Source: Paludibacter sp. (lineage in GTDB: Bacteria; Bacteroidota; Bacteroidia; Bacteroidales; Paludibacteraceae). Taken from it: a DNA stretch of 64,000 nucleotides. Below are positions 1-11,311 of this stretch, one piece after another (position 1 is the first letter of the stretch; every line of letters begins with the position of its first letter). The stretch lies in the NCBI GenBank assembly GCA_027364655.1, contig DAHXOX010000092.1, positions 40,155-104,154 on the forward strand. Reading direction: 5' to 3'. The translations under genes and the position numbers were made by a program. The notes below the pieces were generated by a model. That model saw only the letters and a list, made by a program, of their open reading frames with translations, was not told the DNA's origin and did no database searches.

Positions 1-2
1 CC

Positions 3-1229
3 AATGCAATGGGATCAAACGGTTCTGCTGCGATGCAATGTTTTCGCAAAGGAGCTTATTTTGCTAATCCTTGTTACGCTCAGATTCACCCAACTTGTAT
101 TCCTGTGCATGGTGAATTTCAATCCAAATTGACACTGATGTCGGAATCATTACGAAATGATGGTCGCATTTGGGTGCCGAAGAAAAAAGAAGATGCAGAA
201 GCGATACGTGCCGGAAAAATGAAACCTAATCAAATTCCTGAAGATGAACGTGATTATTATTTGGAACGTCGTTATCCTACTTTTGGAAATTTAGTGCCTC
301 GTGATGTAGCTTCACGCGCAGCCAAAGAACGATGTGATGCAGGGTATGGAGTAGGAGCAACAGGATTAGCCGTTTATCTCGATTTTTCAGAAGTTATCAA
401 TCGGTTGGGACGCGACGTAGTCGAAGCTCGTTACGGCAATCTATTTCAAATGTATAACAAAATAGTTGACGAAGATCCTTATGAAACGCCTATGATGATT
501 TATCCTGCTATGCATTATACTATGGGCGGCATTTGGGTTGATTATGAATGTATGACGAGCATTGAAGGTCTTTTTGCTATTGGTGAAGCGAATTTTTCAG
601 ATCATGGCGCTAATCGTTTGGGAGCATCTGCCTTAATGCAAGGCTTAGCTGATGGCTATTTTGTCCTACCTTATACAATTCAAAATTATTTGGCTGACGA
701 AATAAGAACACCGCGCATGAGTACTGAACTCGCTGAATTTGCTGAAACCGAAGGCGCTGTTCAATCGAGAATCCAAAAAATAATGGCTGTCAAAGGAAAT
801 CGTTCTGTGGATTCAATTCATAAACAATTAGGATTGATCATGTGGGACTTTGTCGGTATGAGTCGTACTAAAGAGAGCCTTCAAAAAGCATTAGATGCCA
901 TTATACAGGTAAAACATGAATTTTGGACAAATGTTTTTATTCCAGGTGAAAGTGAAGATTTAAACGTTGAATTAGAAAAAGCGTTGAGAGTGTCCGATTT
1001 TATTGAAATTGGTGAATTGATGGCTCGTGATGCTTTGCATCGAGAAGAATCATGTGGTGGTCATTTTAGACTCGAATATCAAACAGGAGATGGAGAAGCA
1101 TTGCGGGATGATGAAAATTTTTCGTATGTTGCTTGTTGGAAATATGAAGGCGACGGAAAAGAACCCTCTCTTCTAAAAGAACCACTTATTTATGAATCGG
1201 TACACATGCAACAACGAAATTACAAGTAA
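3..1229 (+). CDS. frdA: Fumarate reductase/succinate dehydrogenase flavoprotein subunit, 5' truncated by window edge
   Basis: ORF open to window start; [32 protein letters not shown] and [32 protein letters not shown] typical of Bacteroidota SdhA/FrdA; followed by the iron-sulfur subunit. Confidence 0.95.
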   Translation, partial: NAMGSNGSAAMQCFRKGAYFANPCYAQIHPTCIPVHGEFQSKLTLMSESLRNDGRIWVPKKKEDAEAIRAGKMKPNQIPEDERDYYLERRYPTFGNLVPRDVASRAAKERCDAGYGVGATGLAVYLDFSEVINRLGRDVVEARYGNLFQMYNKIVDEDPYETPMMIYPAMHYTMGGIWVDYECMTSIEGLFAIGEANFSDHGANRLGASALMQGLADGYFVLPYTIQNYLADEIRTPRMSTELAEFAETEGAVQSRIQKIMAVKGNRSVDSIHKQLGLIMWDFVGMSRTKESLQKALDAIIQVKHEFWTNVFIPGESEDLNVELEKALRVSDFIEIGELMARDALHREESCGGHFRLEYQTGDGEALRDDENFSYVACWKYEGDGKEPSLLKEPLIYESVHMQQRNYK

Positions 1230-1303
1230 ACGCAATAACAGTTTATTAGGTCGCATTTATACAGCCCGATAAATAGCCAAAATGCAATAAATCTCATCAA
1301 ATT

Positions 1304-2059
1304 ATGGAAAAAACAATTCATATCACCCTGAAAATATGGCGTCAAAAAGGGCCTCAAGCCAAAGGCGCTTTTGAAACATATCAATTAAATGACATATCCA
1401 TAGACAGTTCTTTTCTTGAAATGTTAGATATTTTGAATGAAAGATTAATTTCAGAGAAAAAAGAACCTATCGTTTTTGATCACGATTGCCGTGAAGGAAT
1501 TTGTGGAATGTGTTCGCTTTACATCAACGGTCATCCGCATGGACCTGACGAGGATGTAACGACATGTCAGCTTCACATGCGCAAATTCAAAGATGGTGAA
1601 ACGATCATCGTCGAACCTTGGCGTTCAAGAGGTTTCCCTGTGATTAAAGACTTAATGGTTGATCGAAGTGCTTTTGATAAAATCATTCAAGCAGGTGGTT
1701 TTATATCAGTTACTACCGGAGGTGTTCCTGATGCCAATGCAATTCCAATTTCGAAAGAAAAAGCAGATGAAGCAATGGATGCTGCTTCGTGTATTGGCTG
1801 TGGGGCTTGTGTTGCAGCTTGTAAAAATGGATCAGCCATGTTATTTGTTGCTGCTAAAGTGAGTCAATTAGCTCTTTTACCTCAAGGCAAAATGGAAGCT
1901 TCGAGCCGCGCAAAAGCCATGGTGGCTAAAATGGATGAACTTGGATTTGGAAACTGCACCAATACGGGGGCTTGTGAATCAGAATGTCCCAAGAATGTTT
2001 CCATTTCGCATATTGCTCGCCTGAATCGTGAGTTTTTAAAAGCCAAATTCAAAGATTAA
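1304..2059 (+). CDS. frdB: Fumarate reductase/succinate dehydrogenase iron-sulfur subunit
   Basis: 2Fe-2S motif [15 protein letters not shown] and 4Fe-4S motif [11 protein letters not shown]; directly follows the flavoprotein subunit. Confidence 0.95.
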   Translation: MEKTIHITLKIWRQKGPQAKGAFETYQLNDISIDSSFLEMLDILNERLISEKKEPIVFDHDCREGICGMCSLYINGHPHGPDEDVTTCQLHMRKFKDGETIIVEPWRSRGFPVIKDLMVDRSAFDKIIQAGGFISVTTGGVPDANAIPISKEKADEAMDAASCIGCGACVAACKNGSAMLFVAAKVSQLALLPQGKMEASSRAKAMVAKMDELGFGNCTNTGACESECPKNVSISHIARLNREFLKAKFKD

Positions 2060-2128
2060 TACTATTTCTTCTTGAAATAATCAAATGTCTTTTTCTTTAT
2101 CTTGTTAATTATAAATGATTTAATAGTT

Positions 2129-2174
2129 CTGCCTCGTTTTGCTATAAAAAAATAGCAAATACGAGGCAGTTTTA
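2129..2174 (+). terminator. Rho-independent-type terminator after frdB
   Basis: Inverted repeat CTGCCTCGTTTTGCTAT...ATAGCAAATACGAGGCAG followed by TTTT. Confidence 0.75.
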
Positions 2175-2370
2175 TGAACTATCTTTTTGTTCATTGCATT
2201 CGTAAATTTCATAGAAAATTGATACCTTTACATGCAGATTGAATAGCAAACATTCATCGGTTAAATAGAAAGCCTTATCAACGTTTTCAAACTAAAAAAT
2301 TGCTCGGTTAATCACGAGTAATTATAGAATAAGATTCGATTAGTCACTTACTTAACTAAATTTTATTGTT

Positions 2371-3642
2371 GTGAAAGTAGATGTTTTATTAGGCCTTCAA
2401 TGGGGAGATGAAGGCAAAGGGAAAGTGGTTGATGTGTTGACACCAAAATATGAGGTTGTAGCTCGTTTTCAAGGTGGCCCTAATGCTGGCCATACGCTTG
2501 AATTTGAAGGTGAAAAATATGTTTTAAGATCAATTCCTTCGGGCATTTTCCAGGGAGACAAAATCAATATCATTGGGAATGGAGTTGTTCTTGATCCTGC
2601 GTTATTTAAGGCAGAAGTTGAAGCTTTAGAAGCTTCCGGTCATAAACTCACAAACAAATTATTGATTTCTAAAAAAGCACACCTTATTTTACCGACACAT
2701 CGTTTGCTTGATGCAGCGTATGAAGCATCAAAAGGTAGCGATAAGATTGGAACCACAGGAAAAGGGATTGGCCCTGCATATACAGACAAGATTAGTCGTA
2801 ATGGACTTAGGGTAGGGGACTTACTTCATCATTTTGAACAAAAATATGCTGCAGCAACTGCTCGTCATAAATCAATTTTATCGCAGTATAACTATTCGAT
2901 TAATGATTTAGAACAACTTGAAAAAGAATGGTTTGAAGGGGTTGAAAAACTAAAGGAATTTCAATTTATTGATAGTGAACATGCTGTAAATAAATATATT
3001 AATCAGAAAAAATCAATCTTGGCAGAAGGTGCGCAAGGTACTATGCTTGATATTGATTTTGGTTCATATCCGTTTGTTACGTCCTCTAATACCATTTCAG
3101 CCGGTGTTTGCACAGGCTTAGGAATTGCCCCAAATCGAATTGGAGAGGTTTTTGGTATTTTCAAAGCATATTGTACGCGAGTCGGGAGTGGCCCATTTCC
3201 CACAGAATTGATGGATGAAACAGGTCAAAAAATGCGTGATCTTGGTTATGAATATGGTTCAGTGACAGGTCGTCCACGTCGTTGCGGATGGCTTGATTTA
3301 GTTGCGTTGAAATATGCCATCATGATTAATGGTGTTACTCAACTTATTATGATGAAAAGTGATGTCCTTGATGATTTTGATACAATTAAAGTATGTGTTG
3401 CTTACAAGGTAAATGGGCAAGAGATTGATTATTTTCCCTTTGAAGTTGATACCACCATTGAACCCATTTATGCAGAACTTCCCGGTTGGAAATCCACCAT
3501 GTCAGCCATGAAGCATCAAAATGAATTTCCAGAAGAGTTTAATGCTTATATTCATTACATTGAACATGAATTGAATACACCTATTACCATTGTCTCAGTA
3601 GGCGCTGATCGAGAGCAAACTATCTTTCTACCAAAGAAATGA
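2371..3642 (+). CDS. purA: Adenylosuccinate synthase (GTG start)
   Basis: GLQWGDEGKGKVVD N-terminus, GTTGKGIGPAYTDK, TSSNTISAG motifs. Confidence 0.97.
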   Translation: MKVDVLLGLQWGDEGKGKVVDVLTPKYEVVARFQGGPNAGHTLEFEGEKYVLRSIPSGIFQGDKINIIGNGVVLDPALFKAEVEALEASGHKLTNKLLISKKAHLILPTHRLLDAAYEASKGSDKIGTTGKGIGPAYTDKISRNGLRVGDLLHHFEQKYAAATARHKSILSQYNYSINDLEQLEKEWFEGVEKLKEFQFIDSEHAVNKYINQKKSILAEGAQGTMLDIDFGSYPFVTSSNTISAGVCTGLGIAPNRIGEVFGIFKAYCTRVGSGPFPTELMDETGQKMRDLGYEYGSVTGRPRRCGWLDLVALKYAIMINGVTQLIMMKSDVLDDFDTIKVCVAYKVNGQEIDYFPFEVDTTIEPIYAELPGWKSTMSAMKHQNEFPEEFNAYIHYIEHELNTPITIVSVGADREQTIFLPKK

Positions 3643-3679
3643 AATTCAATCTTTAACCCATTTTAGATTTCTCGATAAA

Positions 3680-4726
3680 TTAGGATTCCGATATTTCAAG
3701 TTGCTTCTTGTAAAGAGGCAGAACTTGTTTTAATTGTTCAACGGTTTGATTTAATGAATCATAGCTTTCGCCTCCGGCAGCATTAATATGGCCGCCACCA
3801 TGAAAATAAGTAGAAGCAACTTGATTGACTGGGAATGTCCCGCGTGAGCGCAAAGAAAGTTTAACATTATTTGTATTTTCTTTGATAAGAACAGAAAATA
3901 CAATACCTTTTATACTCAACGGCAAATTAACAAAACCTTCCGTATCGCCTTCTTGGTAATTGTAATGTTTTAATTCTTCGTTAGTTAGTGTAATAATGGC
4001 AGTTTTGTATTCAGGCAAAACTTCCATTTTTTCACTTAATGTGTATCCCATTAATCTCAAACGATCAGTAGAATAAGTATTGTATATATTATTGTAAATA
4101 TGATCTTTGTCTATCCCTTTAGTCAAAAGTTCAGAAATAATAAAGTAAATTTCCGGGCTGTTCGAGTTGAAAGTGAAAGCTCCGGTATCTGTCATCATTC
4201 CAGTATAAATACACGTTGCACAAGGGTTATTAATTGTTTCAAAAAATCCCATTCTGCATATTAATCGAAACACTAACTCTGAAGTGGACGCAATTGTTGG
4301 ATAAGAAATTATCACATCTGCAATGTTTTCAGGATTACGATGATGATCAATTAAAATCTTTTTCTCTTTAAATTGTTCTACGGCTTCTTTTAGTTTACCA
4401 ATTCGAGAAATAGCATTGAAATCAGTCAGAATCATCAAATCGCATGATGATGATAATAATTGATCGACTTGTTCTTTGGTTTCATCATAAATCATTATTT
4501 GAGAAATTGCAGGCATCCAATCGAAAAAAGATGCGTAACGATTAGGAACAATGACAATTGCTTCTTTGTTCAGTGAGTAAAAAAAATGATAAAGTCCAAG
4601 TGCAGAACCTATTGCATCGCCATCAGGACTTATATGTGTAATGATTGCTATTTTGTTAGCCTTGTCTATCAGTTCATTTGACTCATTAACTAAAGGCTCT
4701 GCGATTATTTTTGTAAGCATTGACAA
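3680..4726 (-). CDS. DHH/DHHA1 family phosphoesterase (NrnA-like bifunctional oligoribonuclease/pAp phosphatase)
   Basis: THISPDGDAIGS, LIDHHRNP (DHH-type), GGGHINAAGG C-terminal DHHA1 motif. Confidence 0.9.
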   Translation of the reverse strand: MSMLTKIIAEPLVNESNELIDKANKIAIITHISPDGDAIGSALGLYHFFYSLNKEAIVIVPNRYASFFDWMPAISQIMIYDETKEQVDQLLSSSCDLMILTDFNAISRIGKLKEAVEQFKEKKILIDHHRNPENIADVIISYPTIASTSELVFRLICRMGFFETINNPCATCIYTGMMTDTGAFTFNSNSPEIYFIISELLTKGIDKDHIYNNIYNTYSTDRLRLMGYTLSEKMEVLPEYKTAIITLTNEELKHYNYQEGDTEGFVNLPLSIKGIVFSVLIKENTNNVKLSLRSRGTFPVNQVASTYFHGGGHINAAGGESYDSLNQTVEQLKQVLPLYKKQLEISES

Positions 4727-4803
4727 TCAATTTAATAACTATTTGTTGCTGATTTTATTTTTCCTATAATTATTATTATGATAAATAGGAAATAAGTTTT
4801 GAA

Positions 4804-5355
4804 TTAAAGGGTATATAAAAAATGATCTGCAACATCCTTCGCCTTTGTATCGCCTTTTAATAATCGCACAAGATACAAACCAAAATCAACAGCATATCCA
4901 GGACCTTTTGCAGTAATAATATTGGAATCTTGAATCAACGTTTTATCAGAGATGATTGCACCAAACAACTCTTTTTCAAATCCAGGATAACATATTGCTT
5001 CTCGATTTTTCAACATGTTCAATTTTCCCAAAACCGTTGGCGCTGCACAGATAGCTGCAACAATTTTATTTTTTTGATTGTGTTGCAATAGCAAATTAGC
5101 TAATCCTTTATGTTTTGCTAAATTTAAGGATCCAGGCATTCCACCAGGCAAAATTAAAAGTTCAGCTTGTGAAAAATCAATTTCTTCAAACAAAGCATCT
5201 ACTAAAATTGAAATAGCATGAGATCCGGTTACCACAGCATTACCTGTGATAGAAACTGTTGTCACATCAATGGAAGCACGACGCAACAAATCAACTACCG
5301 TGATTGCTTCTGTTTCTTCAAATCCTTCGGCGAGGAAAATAAAATTATTTAACAT
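4804..5355 (-). CDS. DJ-1/PfpI family protein
   Basis: FLAEGFEETEAITVVDLLRRA, LPGGMPGS, AAICAAPTVLG nucleophile elbow. Confidence 0.92.
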   Translation of the reverse strand: MLNNFIFLAEGFEETEAITVVDLLRRASIDVTTVSITGNAVVTGSHAISILVDALFEEIDFSQAELLILPGGMPGSLNLAKHKGLANLLLQHNQKNKIVAAICAAPTVLGKLNMLKNREAICYPGFEKELFGAIISDKTLIQDSNIITAKGPGYAVDFGLYLVRLLKGDTKAKDVADHFLYTL

Positions 5356-5376
5356 AGTTGTTTAATTTTATAAGAG

Positions 5377-6159
5377 TTATTTTAAAACAAAGTGATATAC
5401 AATTGTACCTATAGCATCATGGTCACCTTTTGAAAATTTACTTTTTTTAGCAGCAAGTAAAGCAGCGTTGCGTAATGTTTCGCTGGTTGTAGTTGATGCA
5501 CCTATGTATGCATTCGATACATTGCCATCACGATCAACCACAACATGTACTGTTACAGTACCTTCGTCATTGCTAAGGTAAGCTGGAGCTGGTATATACA
5601 TTGGTGAGCGACCTGAAACAGAAACATTTACTCCATTTCCACCAATAACTCCAAGTGGATTTCCTTGTACGTGATTTCCTTGTCCATTACCGGAACCCTT
5701 ACCATGATCTGCGCCAAAAACACTACCTAATTTTTGTGCCCTATTGATAATACCTTGTTGATCTGCTGTTTTCTTTGCTTGTTGTGCGCGTTGAAAAGCT
5801 TCATCAATAAGCTTTTGATCTTTCTTTTTATCAATATTTTCTTGATTTACAACGCTTTTCTTGCTTGTTTTTTTTGCTTCCGGCATAGAAACCGGAGAAT
5901 TAGCGATTTGAGTTTCTATATTTTCGTGAGAAACTGAAGATGAAGATGCTGGCACTTTTGATTTTACCTGCATAGGCGCACTCAATGCCGGAGATGGGAC
6001 GGAAACCCCTACTCCATCCGGCGCATCTCCCAAATTGATATAAACAGGTTCATTAAAAGCATTTTGAATAGAAGGAATCTTTACAAGCAAAAACAACAAT
6101 AAAACCAATATGGCAAATACAGTCGTTCCTATTATTCCATATCGAGTTGACTTTCTCAT
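5377..6159 (-). CDS. TonB-family energy transducer
   Basis: N-terminal TM anchor, Pro/Lys/Ser/Gln-rich linker, C-terminal VTVHVVVDRDGNVSNAYIGAST TonB-like domain; adjacent to exbD/exbB. Confidence 0.85.
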   Translation of the reverse strand: MRKSTRYGIIGTTVFAILVLLLFLLVKIPSIQNAFNEPVYINLGDAPDGVGVSVPSPALSAPMQVKSKVPASSSSVSHENIETQIANSPVSMPEAKKTSKKSVVNQENIDKKKDQKLIDEAFQRAQQAKKTADQQGIINRAQKLGSVFGADHGKGSGNGQGNHVQGNPLGVIGGNGVNVSVSGRSPMYIPAPAYLSNDEGTVTVHVVVDRDGNVSNAYIGASTTTSETLRNAALLAAKKSKFSKGDHDAIGTIVYHFVLK

Positions 6160-6213
6160 AAAATTTCTGTTTTCAAGCTGCTAATAAAAACTTTTTGGAA
6201 TTAAACCAAAAAA

Positions 6214-6612
6214 TCATTCTTTCTGCGTTGCTAAAATCATTTTCACGCGCAGTTGGTGACCAATATCCAGAATAGTCACCAAGTTTTGAAGCTGAATAGA
6301 ACGATCAGCACGTAAGATAATTGTTGCATCAGATGTGTTAGCCACCATTTGTTGAATAGCGGGTTTTATTTGATCAAGTTCAATAGGCTTATCGTTCAGA
6401 TAATAATGAAGATCAGCCGTTATTGATAAGTTGATCGTTTGTTTTGACATTTGCTGAAGGTTAGCCGACGCTTTAGGGAGCATTAATTGAATAACCGACG
6501 GGTTAACCAATGTCGAAACAATGAGAAAAAAGAGCAGCAAAAAAAACATGATATCGTTGAGGGACGAAGTATATACTTCGGGTTGCAACTCTCTTTTGCG
6601 TTTGATGACCAT
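6214..6612 (-). CDS. exbD: ExbD/TolR family biopolymer transport protein
   Basis: Single N-terminal TM, SLNDIMFFLLLFFLIVSTLVNP, IILRADRSIQLQNLVTILD. Confidence 0.88.
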   Translation of the reverse strand: MVIKRKRELQPEVYTSSLNDIMFFLLLFFLIVSTLVNPSVIQLMLPKASANLQQMSKQTINLSITADLHYYLNDKPIELDQIKPAIQQMVANTSDATIILRADRSIQLQNLVTILDIGHQLRVKMILATQKE

Positions 6613-6638
6613 AGTAGAATATTTTGAGAAATATCGCT

Positions 6639-7358
6639 CTATTTATTTCTAAGCAGATTCAAAAATTGGTTGCTTTGCCGCTCCATGCTGGAAATAATGC
6701 GATCCATATTTCCATTCAAAATCTGGTAAGCGGAAAAGGCAATAATACCCACTAACAAACCCGCAGCCGAAGAAATCATTTTTTGATATAAACCACCAGA
6801 AATGGTTCCGATACTGATGTTGTCTGTTAATGAAATGCTGTAGAATATTTTAATAACTCCAAAAATTGTTCCCAAAAATCCGAACATGGGAGCAATTGAA
6901 GAAATAATGGCTAAATAATTCATCCCTTTGCTCAGCTGATCAACTTGTTGGCGAGCTTCTGCTTCCATAGAATCTTTAATGTCAAGCACCGGATTGCCTA
7001 AGTTTTTCAACCCGCAAGTTAATACTTCACCAATGGGCATATCACTCATTTCACATAGAGAAATGGCCTTTTCAACATTTCCTTCTTTAAGCATAGGCGC
7101 TATTTTATCCACTAAGTTCTTGGTTTTAGATGCTTTGTGAATTTCAATAGATCTCACAATAATGACATATACGGCAACCAAAAGCAAAAAAGCGATTGGT
7201 GCCAAAATCCAACCTCCTTTTAGCACTATATCATACATGGTTTCACTCTGGTTAGTAACAACCGGAGTGTTAACAGGTAGTTGTGGTGCGACGACTTGTA
7301 AAATAAGCATTATATTCATACGTAAATAATTTGTTTTTAAAGGTCGTATGGAACTCAC
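6639..7358 (-). CDS. exbB: MotA/TolQ/ExbB proton channel family protein
   Basis: IAPMFGFLGTIFGVIKIF and AAGLLVGIIAFSAYQIL TM signatures; adjacent exbD. Confidence 0.9.
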   Translation of the reverse strand: MSSIRPLKTNYLRMNIMLILQVVAPQLPVNTPVVTNQSETMYDIVLKGGWILAPIAFLLLVAVYVIIVRSIEIHKASKTKNLVDKIAPMLKEGNVEKAISLCEMSDMPIGEVLTCGLKNLGNPVLDIKDSMEAEARQQVDQLSKGMNYLAIISSIAPMFGFLGTIFGVIKIFYSISLTDNISIGTISGGLYQKMISSAAGLLVGIIAFSAYQILNGNMDRIISSMERQSNQFLNLLRNK

Positions 7359-7495
7359 ATGTCAACCATTCTCATGCTATTGGGTGTAAGTAATTTACAT
7401 GCTCGTTTCATACGCAGATAATTTAAGAAATCAATTCAATTGTAGCAAGGTGCATTTGACATATATCACAAAATCAGTATTTATAATAAGTTTGT

Positions 7496-8209
7496 TCAAA
7501 CTAATAATGCTTTGTATTTTTTTATCGTAGTCTCAAGGCCAAGATAAAGAGCATCGCTTATCAAAGCATGCCCAATAGAAACCTCCGCGAGCCAGGGAAT
7601 CATTTTTACCAGATAGTTGAGATTGCTCAAGTTTAGATCATGCCCTGCATTGATACCTAAGCCTACAGATCGTGCTATTTTAGCCGCTTCAAAAAAAGGT
7701 GCAATAGCGTTTTCTTGAGAAGTAGGAAACATGACCGCATAAGGTTCAGTGTACAACTCGACACGATCTGTTTCTGTCAAGGCAGCATTTCTAATGTTGT
7801 CAAGATTTGTGTCCACAAAAATTGAAACGCGAATATTATGAGATTGAAATTCGCTGATTACTTCTTTCAAAAAACTGGCATGTCGAATGGTATCCCATCC
7901 GGCATTTGAGGTGATTGCTTCTGGTGGGTCAGGTACCAACGTTACTTGTTCTGGTTTTACCTTACATACCAAATCAATAAATTGAGGAGAAGGATATCCT
8001 TCAATATTAAATTCAGTTGTGACCAATGAACGTAACGCATAAACATCAGCATATCGAATATGACGTTCGTCTGGCCGTGGATGAACTGTGATTCCATCTG
8101 CACCAAATAATTGACAATCTTCGGCCACTTTTAATACATCTGGCACATTACCCCCGCGGGCATTGCGTAAAGTAGCTACTTTATTGATGTTAACGCTTAA
8201 TTTTATCAT
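7496..8209 (-). CDS. pdxJ: Pyridoxine 5'-phosphate synthase
   Basis: [60 protein letters not shown]. Confidence 0.96.
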   Translation of the reverse strand: MIKLSVNINKVATLRNARGGNVPDVLKVAEDCQLFGADGITVHPRPDERHIRYADVYALRSLVTTEFNIEGYPSPQFIDLVCKVKPEQVTLVPDPPEAITSNAGWDTIRHASFLKEVISEFQSHNIRVSIFVDTNLDNIRNAALTETDRVELYTEPYAVMFPTSQENAIAPFFEAAKIARSVGLGINAGHDLNLSNLNYLVKMIPWLAEVSIGHALISDALYLGLETTIKKYKALLV

Positions 8210-8381
8210 TAAATAGGTTCGCTTTATTTGTGAGTTTGAGTTGCATTTTGTTTCTTTGCATAGGCAATCTCTATGGCTACAAAGTTAAGAAAAAAGAGTC
8301 ATCGTCCAAGCCTTACAGCTCTTAAAAAGCCTAATAAATTAGGTTTTACGTATCATTTATCTTACGATTACTATTTGTGAA

Positions 8382-9278
8382 ATGAAAATACTACTTTTTG
8401 GCAACTCATATCATTATGATGTTGCTTTGTCAGCCTATCAATTAATGACTTTACTAAGAAAGAAACATGTCGATGTTTGGATTGAAAAAACGTTTTATGA
8501 GTTTCTAAAAATTCAGAAATATCCATCTCCAGTTATTTATAAATCTTTTGAAGCAATTCCTGAGCAAGCTGATTTTGCATTAAGCTTAGGTGGTGATGGC
8601 ACATTTTTAAATACTGCCATGCATATTGGAGCTACAAAAATTCCTATTTTAGGCATCAATATGGGAAGATTGGGATTTTTAGCTGATGTAGCAGATAGCG
8701 AAATGGAATCAGCTTTAGATAAAATCGTTAGTAACCAATATTTTATCGAAGAAAGAACCGTTTTAGAATTGCAGTCAACGCATCAAGACTGGGCTCCAAC
8801 TTCTTTTGCATTGAACGAAATTGCTTTGCTAAAGCAAGATAGTTCCTCAATGATTGCTATACAAGTTAAAGTAAATGGTGAGGAACTGAATACATATCGT
8901 GCTGATGGTTTGTTAATTGCAACGCCTACAGGATCAACAGCATATTCAATGAGTGTGGGAGGCCCCATTGTGGTGCCACAAGCAAATAATTTTGTTCTGG
9001 CACCAGTTGCTTCTCATTCATTAAATATTCGACCTCTCATTATTCCTGATAGCTGGGAATTAGAAATTCAAGTAAAAAGTCGCACTAATAGTTTTTTAGT
9101 TGCACTTGATGGAAGGTCTTCTGTTTTTGATCATAATGAAAAATTATTTATTCGTAAAGCAGATTATACCATTCGAGTAGTAAAACAAGCTCATCACACT
9201 TTTTTTAATACGCTGAAAAACAAATTAATGTGGGGTGTTGATAAACGCGCTGAAAATTTTTCAACTAACATCAATTGA
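8382..9278 (+). CDS. nadK: NAD kinase
   Basis: SLGGDGTFLNTA, GINMGRLGFLAD, ADGLLIATPTGSTAYSMSVGGPIV. Confidence 0.96.
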   Translation: MKILLFGNSYHYDVALSAYQLMTLLRKKHVDVWIEKTFYEFLKIQKYPSPVIYKSFEAIPEQADFALSLGGDGTFLNTAMHIGATKIPILGINMGRLGFLADVADSEMESALDKIVSNQYFIEERTVLELQSTHQDWAPTSFALNEIALLKQDSSSMIAIQVKVNGEELNTYRADGLLIATPTGSTAYSMSVGGPIVVPQANNFVLAPVASHSLNIRPLIIPDSWELEIQVKSRTNSFLVALDGRSSVFDHNEKLFIRKADYTIRVVKQAHHTFFNTLKNKLMWGVDKRAENFSTNIN

Positions 9279-9282
9279 ACAA

Positions 9283-10245
9283 ATGAATAAAACAGATTTG
9301 AGGATCGTGTTTATGGGAACACCCGATTTCGCGGTTGAAAGTTTACGATTACTCATTCATTATGGATATCAAGTAGTAGCTGTAATTACTTCGCCCGACA
9401 AACCCGCTGGAAGAGGTCAAAAAATTCAAATGTCTGCTGTGAAAAAATTTGCAACTGAACATGGGTTGACTCTTCTTCAACCTGAAAAATTAAAAAATCC
9501 TGTTTTTTTACAAACTCTTGCGGACTTACATCCTGATTTACAGATAGTAGTAGCTTTTCGCATGTTGCCTGAGATTGTCTGGAGCCTCCCTCGTTTTGGC
9601 ACTTTTAATCTTCATGCTTCGCTTTTGCCATCTTATCGAGGTGCCGCTCCAATAAATTGGGCAATCATCAACGGTGAAACTGAAACTGGTGTCACCACGT
9701 TTTTTCTTTCGCACGAAATTGACACGGGAGAAATCATTCTTCAAAAGAAAATTGCTATTAATGAGCAAGATTCAGCGGGTGAACTTCATGATCGTATGAT
9801 GATTGAAGGAGCAAAATTGGTGATCGACACTGTTGATATTATTCTTTCCGAAAACCCGATTACTACTATCAAACAACCTAATACTATCACGCAAAAACCA
9901 GCACCAAAGCTTTTCACTGATACGTGTCGGATTGACTGGTCGCAGCAAGTGGAAGTGATTTACAACTTTATTCGTGGCCTTTCACCCTACCCTGCAGCTT
10001 GGTCTAATTTGATTTTGTCTGATTCAAAAACCTACAACGTAAAAATCTTTGCATCAGAAAAAGAAGCTACGATCCATCAATTGCCTTATGGAACTATTGT
10101 AACCGACCATAAAAAAGTAATGAAAGTTGCTGTTTGTAATGGATTTATACACATAAAAAATCTACAATTAGCAGGTAAAAAAAGATTGCCTATTGAAGAT
10201 TTTTTGAGAGGTTATGCGTTAGATGAAGACGCCAAAATGAAATAA
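9283..10245 (+). CDS. fmt: Methionyl-tRNA formyltransferase (start chosen just after the nadK stop; track ORF begins at 9235)
   Basis: IVFMGTPDFAVESL, TSPDKPAGRG, NLHASLLPSYRGAAPINWAIINGETETGVTTF. Confidence 0.95.
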   Translation: MNKTDLRIVFMGTPDFAVESLRLLIHYGYQVVAVITSPDKPAGRGQKIQMSAVKKFATEHGLTLLQPEKLKNPVFLQTLADLHPDLQIVVAFRMLPEIVWSLPRFGTFNLHASLLPSYRGAAPINWAIINGETETGVTTFFLSHEIDTGEIILQKKIAINEQDSAGELHDRMMIEGAKLVIDTVDIILSENPITTIKQPNTITQKPAPKLFTDTCRIDWSQQVEVIYNFIRGLSPYPAAWSNLILSDSKTYNVKIFASEKEATIHQLPYGTIVTDHKKVMKVAVCNGFIHIKNLQLAGKKRLPIEDFLRGYALDEDAKMK

Positions 10246-10644
10246 TCAAAGATTTATGTTTTCTTGAATCGAGGAAGCGATAGCTTGCATTTCTTCCGAT
10301 GATAATGATAATTTTGGCTTAGCGAAATTAATGTCATTAGCCGTATTCAAAGGGACAAGATGAATATGGGCATGAGGAACATCTAATCCTATAACAGCTA
10401 ATCCAACTCGTTGACAAGGAATCGCTTTAACGATAGCTATAGCCACCTTTTTTGCAAAAACAATATAGGCTTGCAATGTTTCATCATCAAGATCAAAAAG
10501 GTAATCTTGTTCAATTTTTGGAATGACCAAGGTGTGGCCTTTTGCCAACGGATTGATGTCGAGAAATGCAAAAAAATGTTCGTTCTCTGCTATTTTATAA
10601 CAAGGAATTTCCCCCGAAATAATGCGCGAAAAAATAGTAGCCAT
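10246..10644 (-). CDS. HIT family protein
   Basis: IFSRIISGEIPCYKI and histidine triad HAHIHLVP. Confidence 0.93.
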   Translation of the reverse strand: MATIFSRIISGEIPCYKIAENEHFFAFLDINPLAKGHTLVIPKIEQDYLFDLDDETLQAYIVFAKKVAIAIVKAIPCQRVGLAVIGLDVPHAHIHLVPLNTANDINFAKPKLSLSSEEMQAIASSIQENINL

Positions 10645-10671
10645 ATCATTACTTTTATAATTATCAATATA

Positions 10672-11142
10672 TTACAATGATATTTCGATGATTTCAAATC
10701 GAATCAATCCTGAAGGAACCTTCACTTCAACAAAGTCCCCCACTTTTTTGCCTAAAAGGCCTTGTGCTATCGGTGTGTTTATTGAAAGTTTAGCTGCTTT
10801 GAGGTTCGCTTCTGATTCTGAAACGATCATATAAGTCATTACTTGCCCATTGCTTGTGTTTTTGATCTTTACTTTGTTCAGAATTTGCACGGTATCCGTA
10901 TTCAAATTCTTTTCATCGAGAAACCTTGCATTTGCAACCGACTCTTTTAATTTGGCAATTTTCATTTCCAACATTCCCTGAGCTTCTTTCGCTGCATCGT
11001 ATTCTGCATTTTCCGAAAGATCGCCTTTGTCTCGAGCTTCTGCAATTTGTCGCGAAATGGCAGGCCTTTGTACATTCTCTAACTGATTTAGCTCTTCCAA
11101 GAGTTTCTTATAGCCCTCTTGGGTCATATACGATGTTGCCAT
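10672..11142 (-). CDS. greA: Transcription elongation factor GreA
   Basis: MTQEGYKKLLEEL, EARDKGDLSENAEYDAAKE, PIAQGLLGKKVGD. Confidence 0.95.
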   Translation of the reverse strand: MATSYMTQEGYKKLLEELNQLENVQRPAISRQIAEARDKGDLSENAEYDAAKEAQGMLEMKIAKLKESVANARFLDEKNLNTDTVQILNKVKIKNTSNGQVMTYMIVSESEANLKAAKLSINTPIAQGLLGKKVGDFVEVKVPSGLIRFEIIEISL

Positions 11143-11175
11143 GGTAAGTTTGTTTTGTTATTTACAAATCTAAAA

Positions 11176-11208
11176 CAAAAAGAATTCCGACCTTAGCCGG
11201 AACTCTTT
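11176..11208 (-). terminator. Terminator downstream of metK
   Basis: On - strand AAAGAGTTCCGGCTAAGGTCGGAATTCTTTTTG: inverted repeat plus T-run, between metK and greA. Confidence 0.65.
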
Positions 11209-11311
11209 ATATCTATATTTTATGTTTCCTATATTCTAAACGCTGGCAAAAATAATGAATAATCAATGATTATCCAAACTTGGACCAAAGTATTTCAAAA
11301 AAACGCGATAC

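Noticed and set aside
2060-2370. Possible tRNA or riboswitch in the frdB-purA gap
   Set aside because: Only a terminator hairpin and AT-rich promoter-like sequence; no cloverleaf or known aptamer pattern seen.
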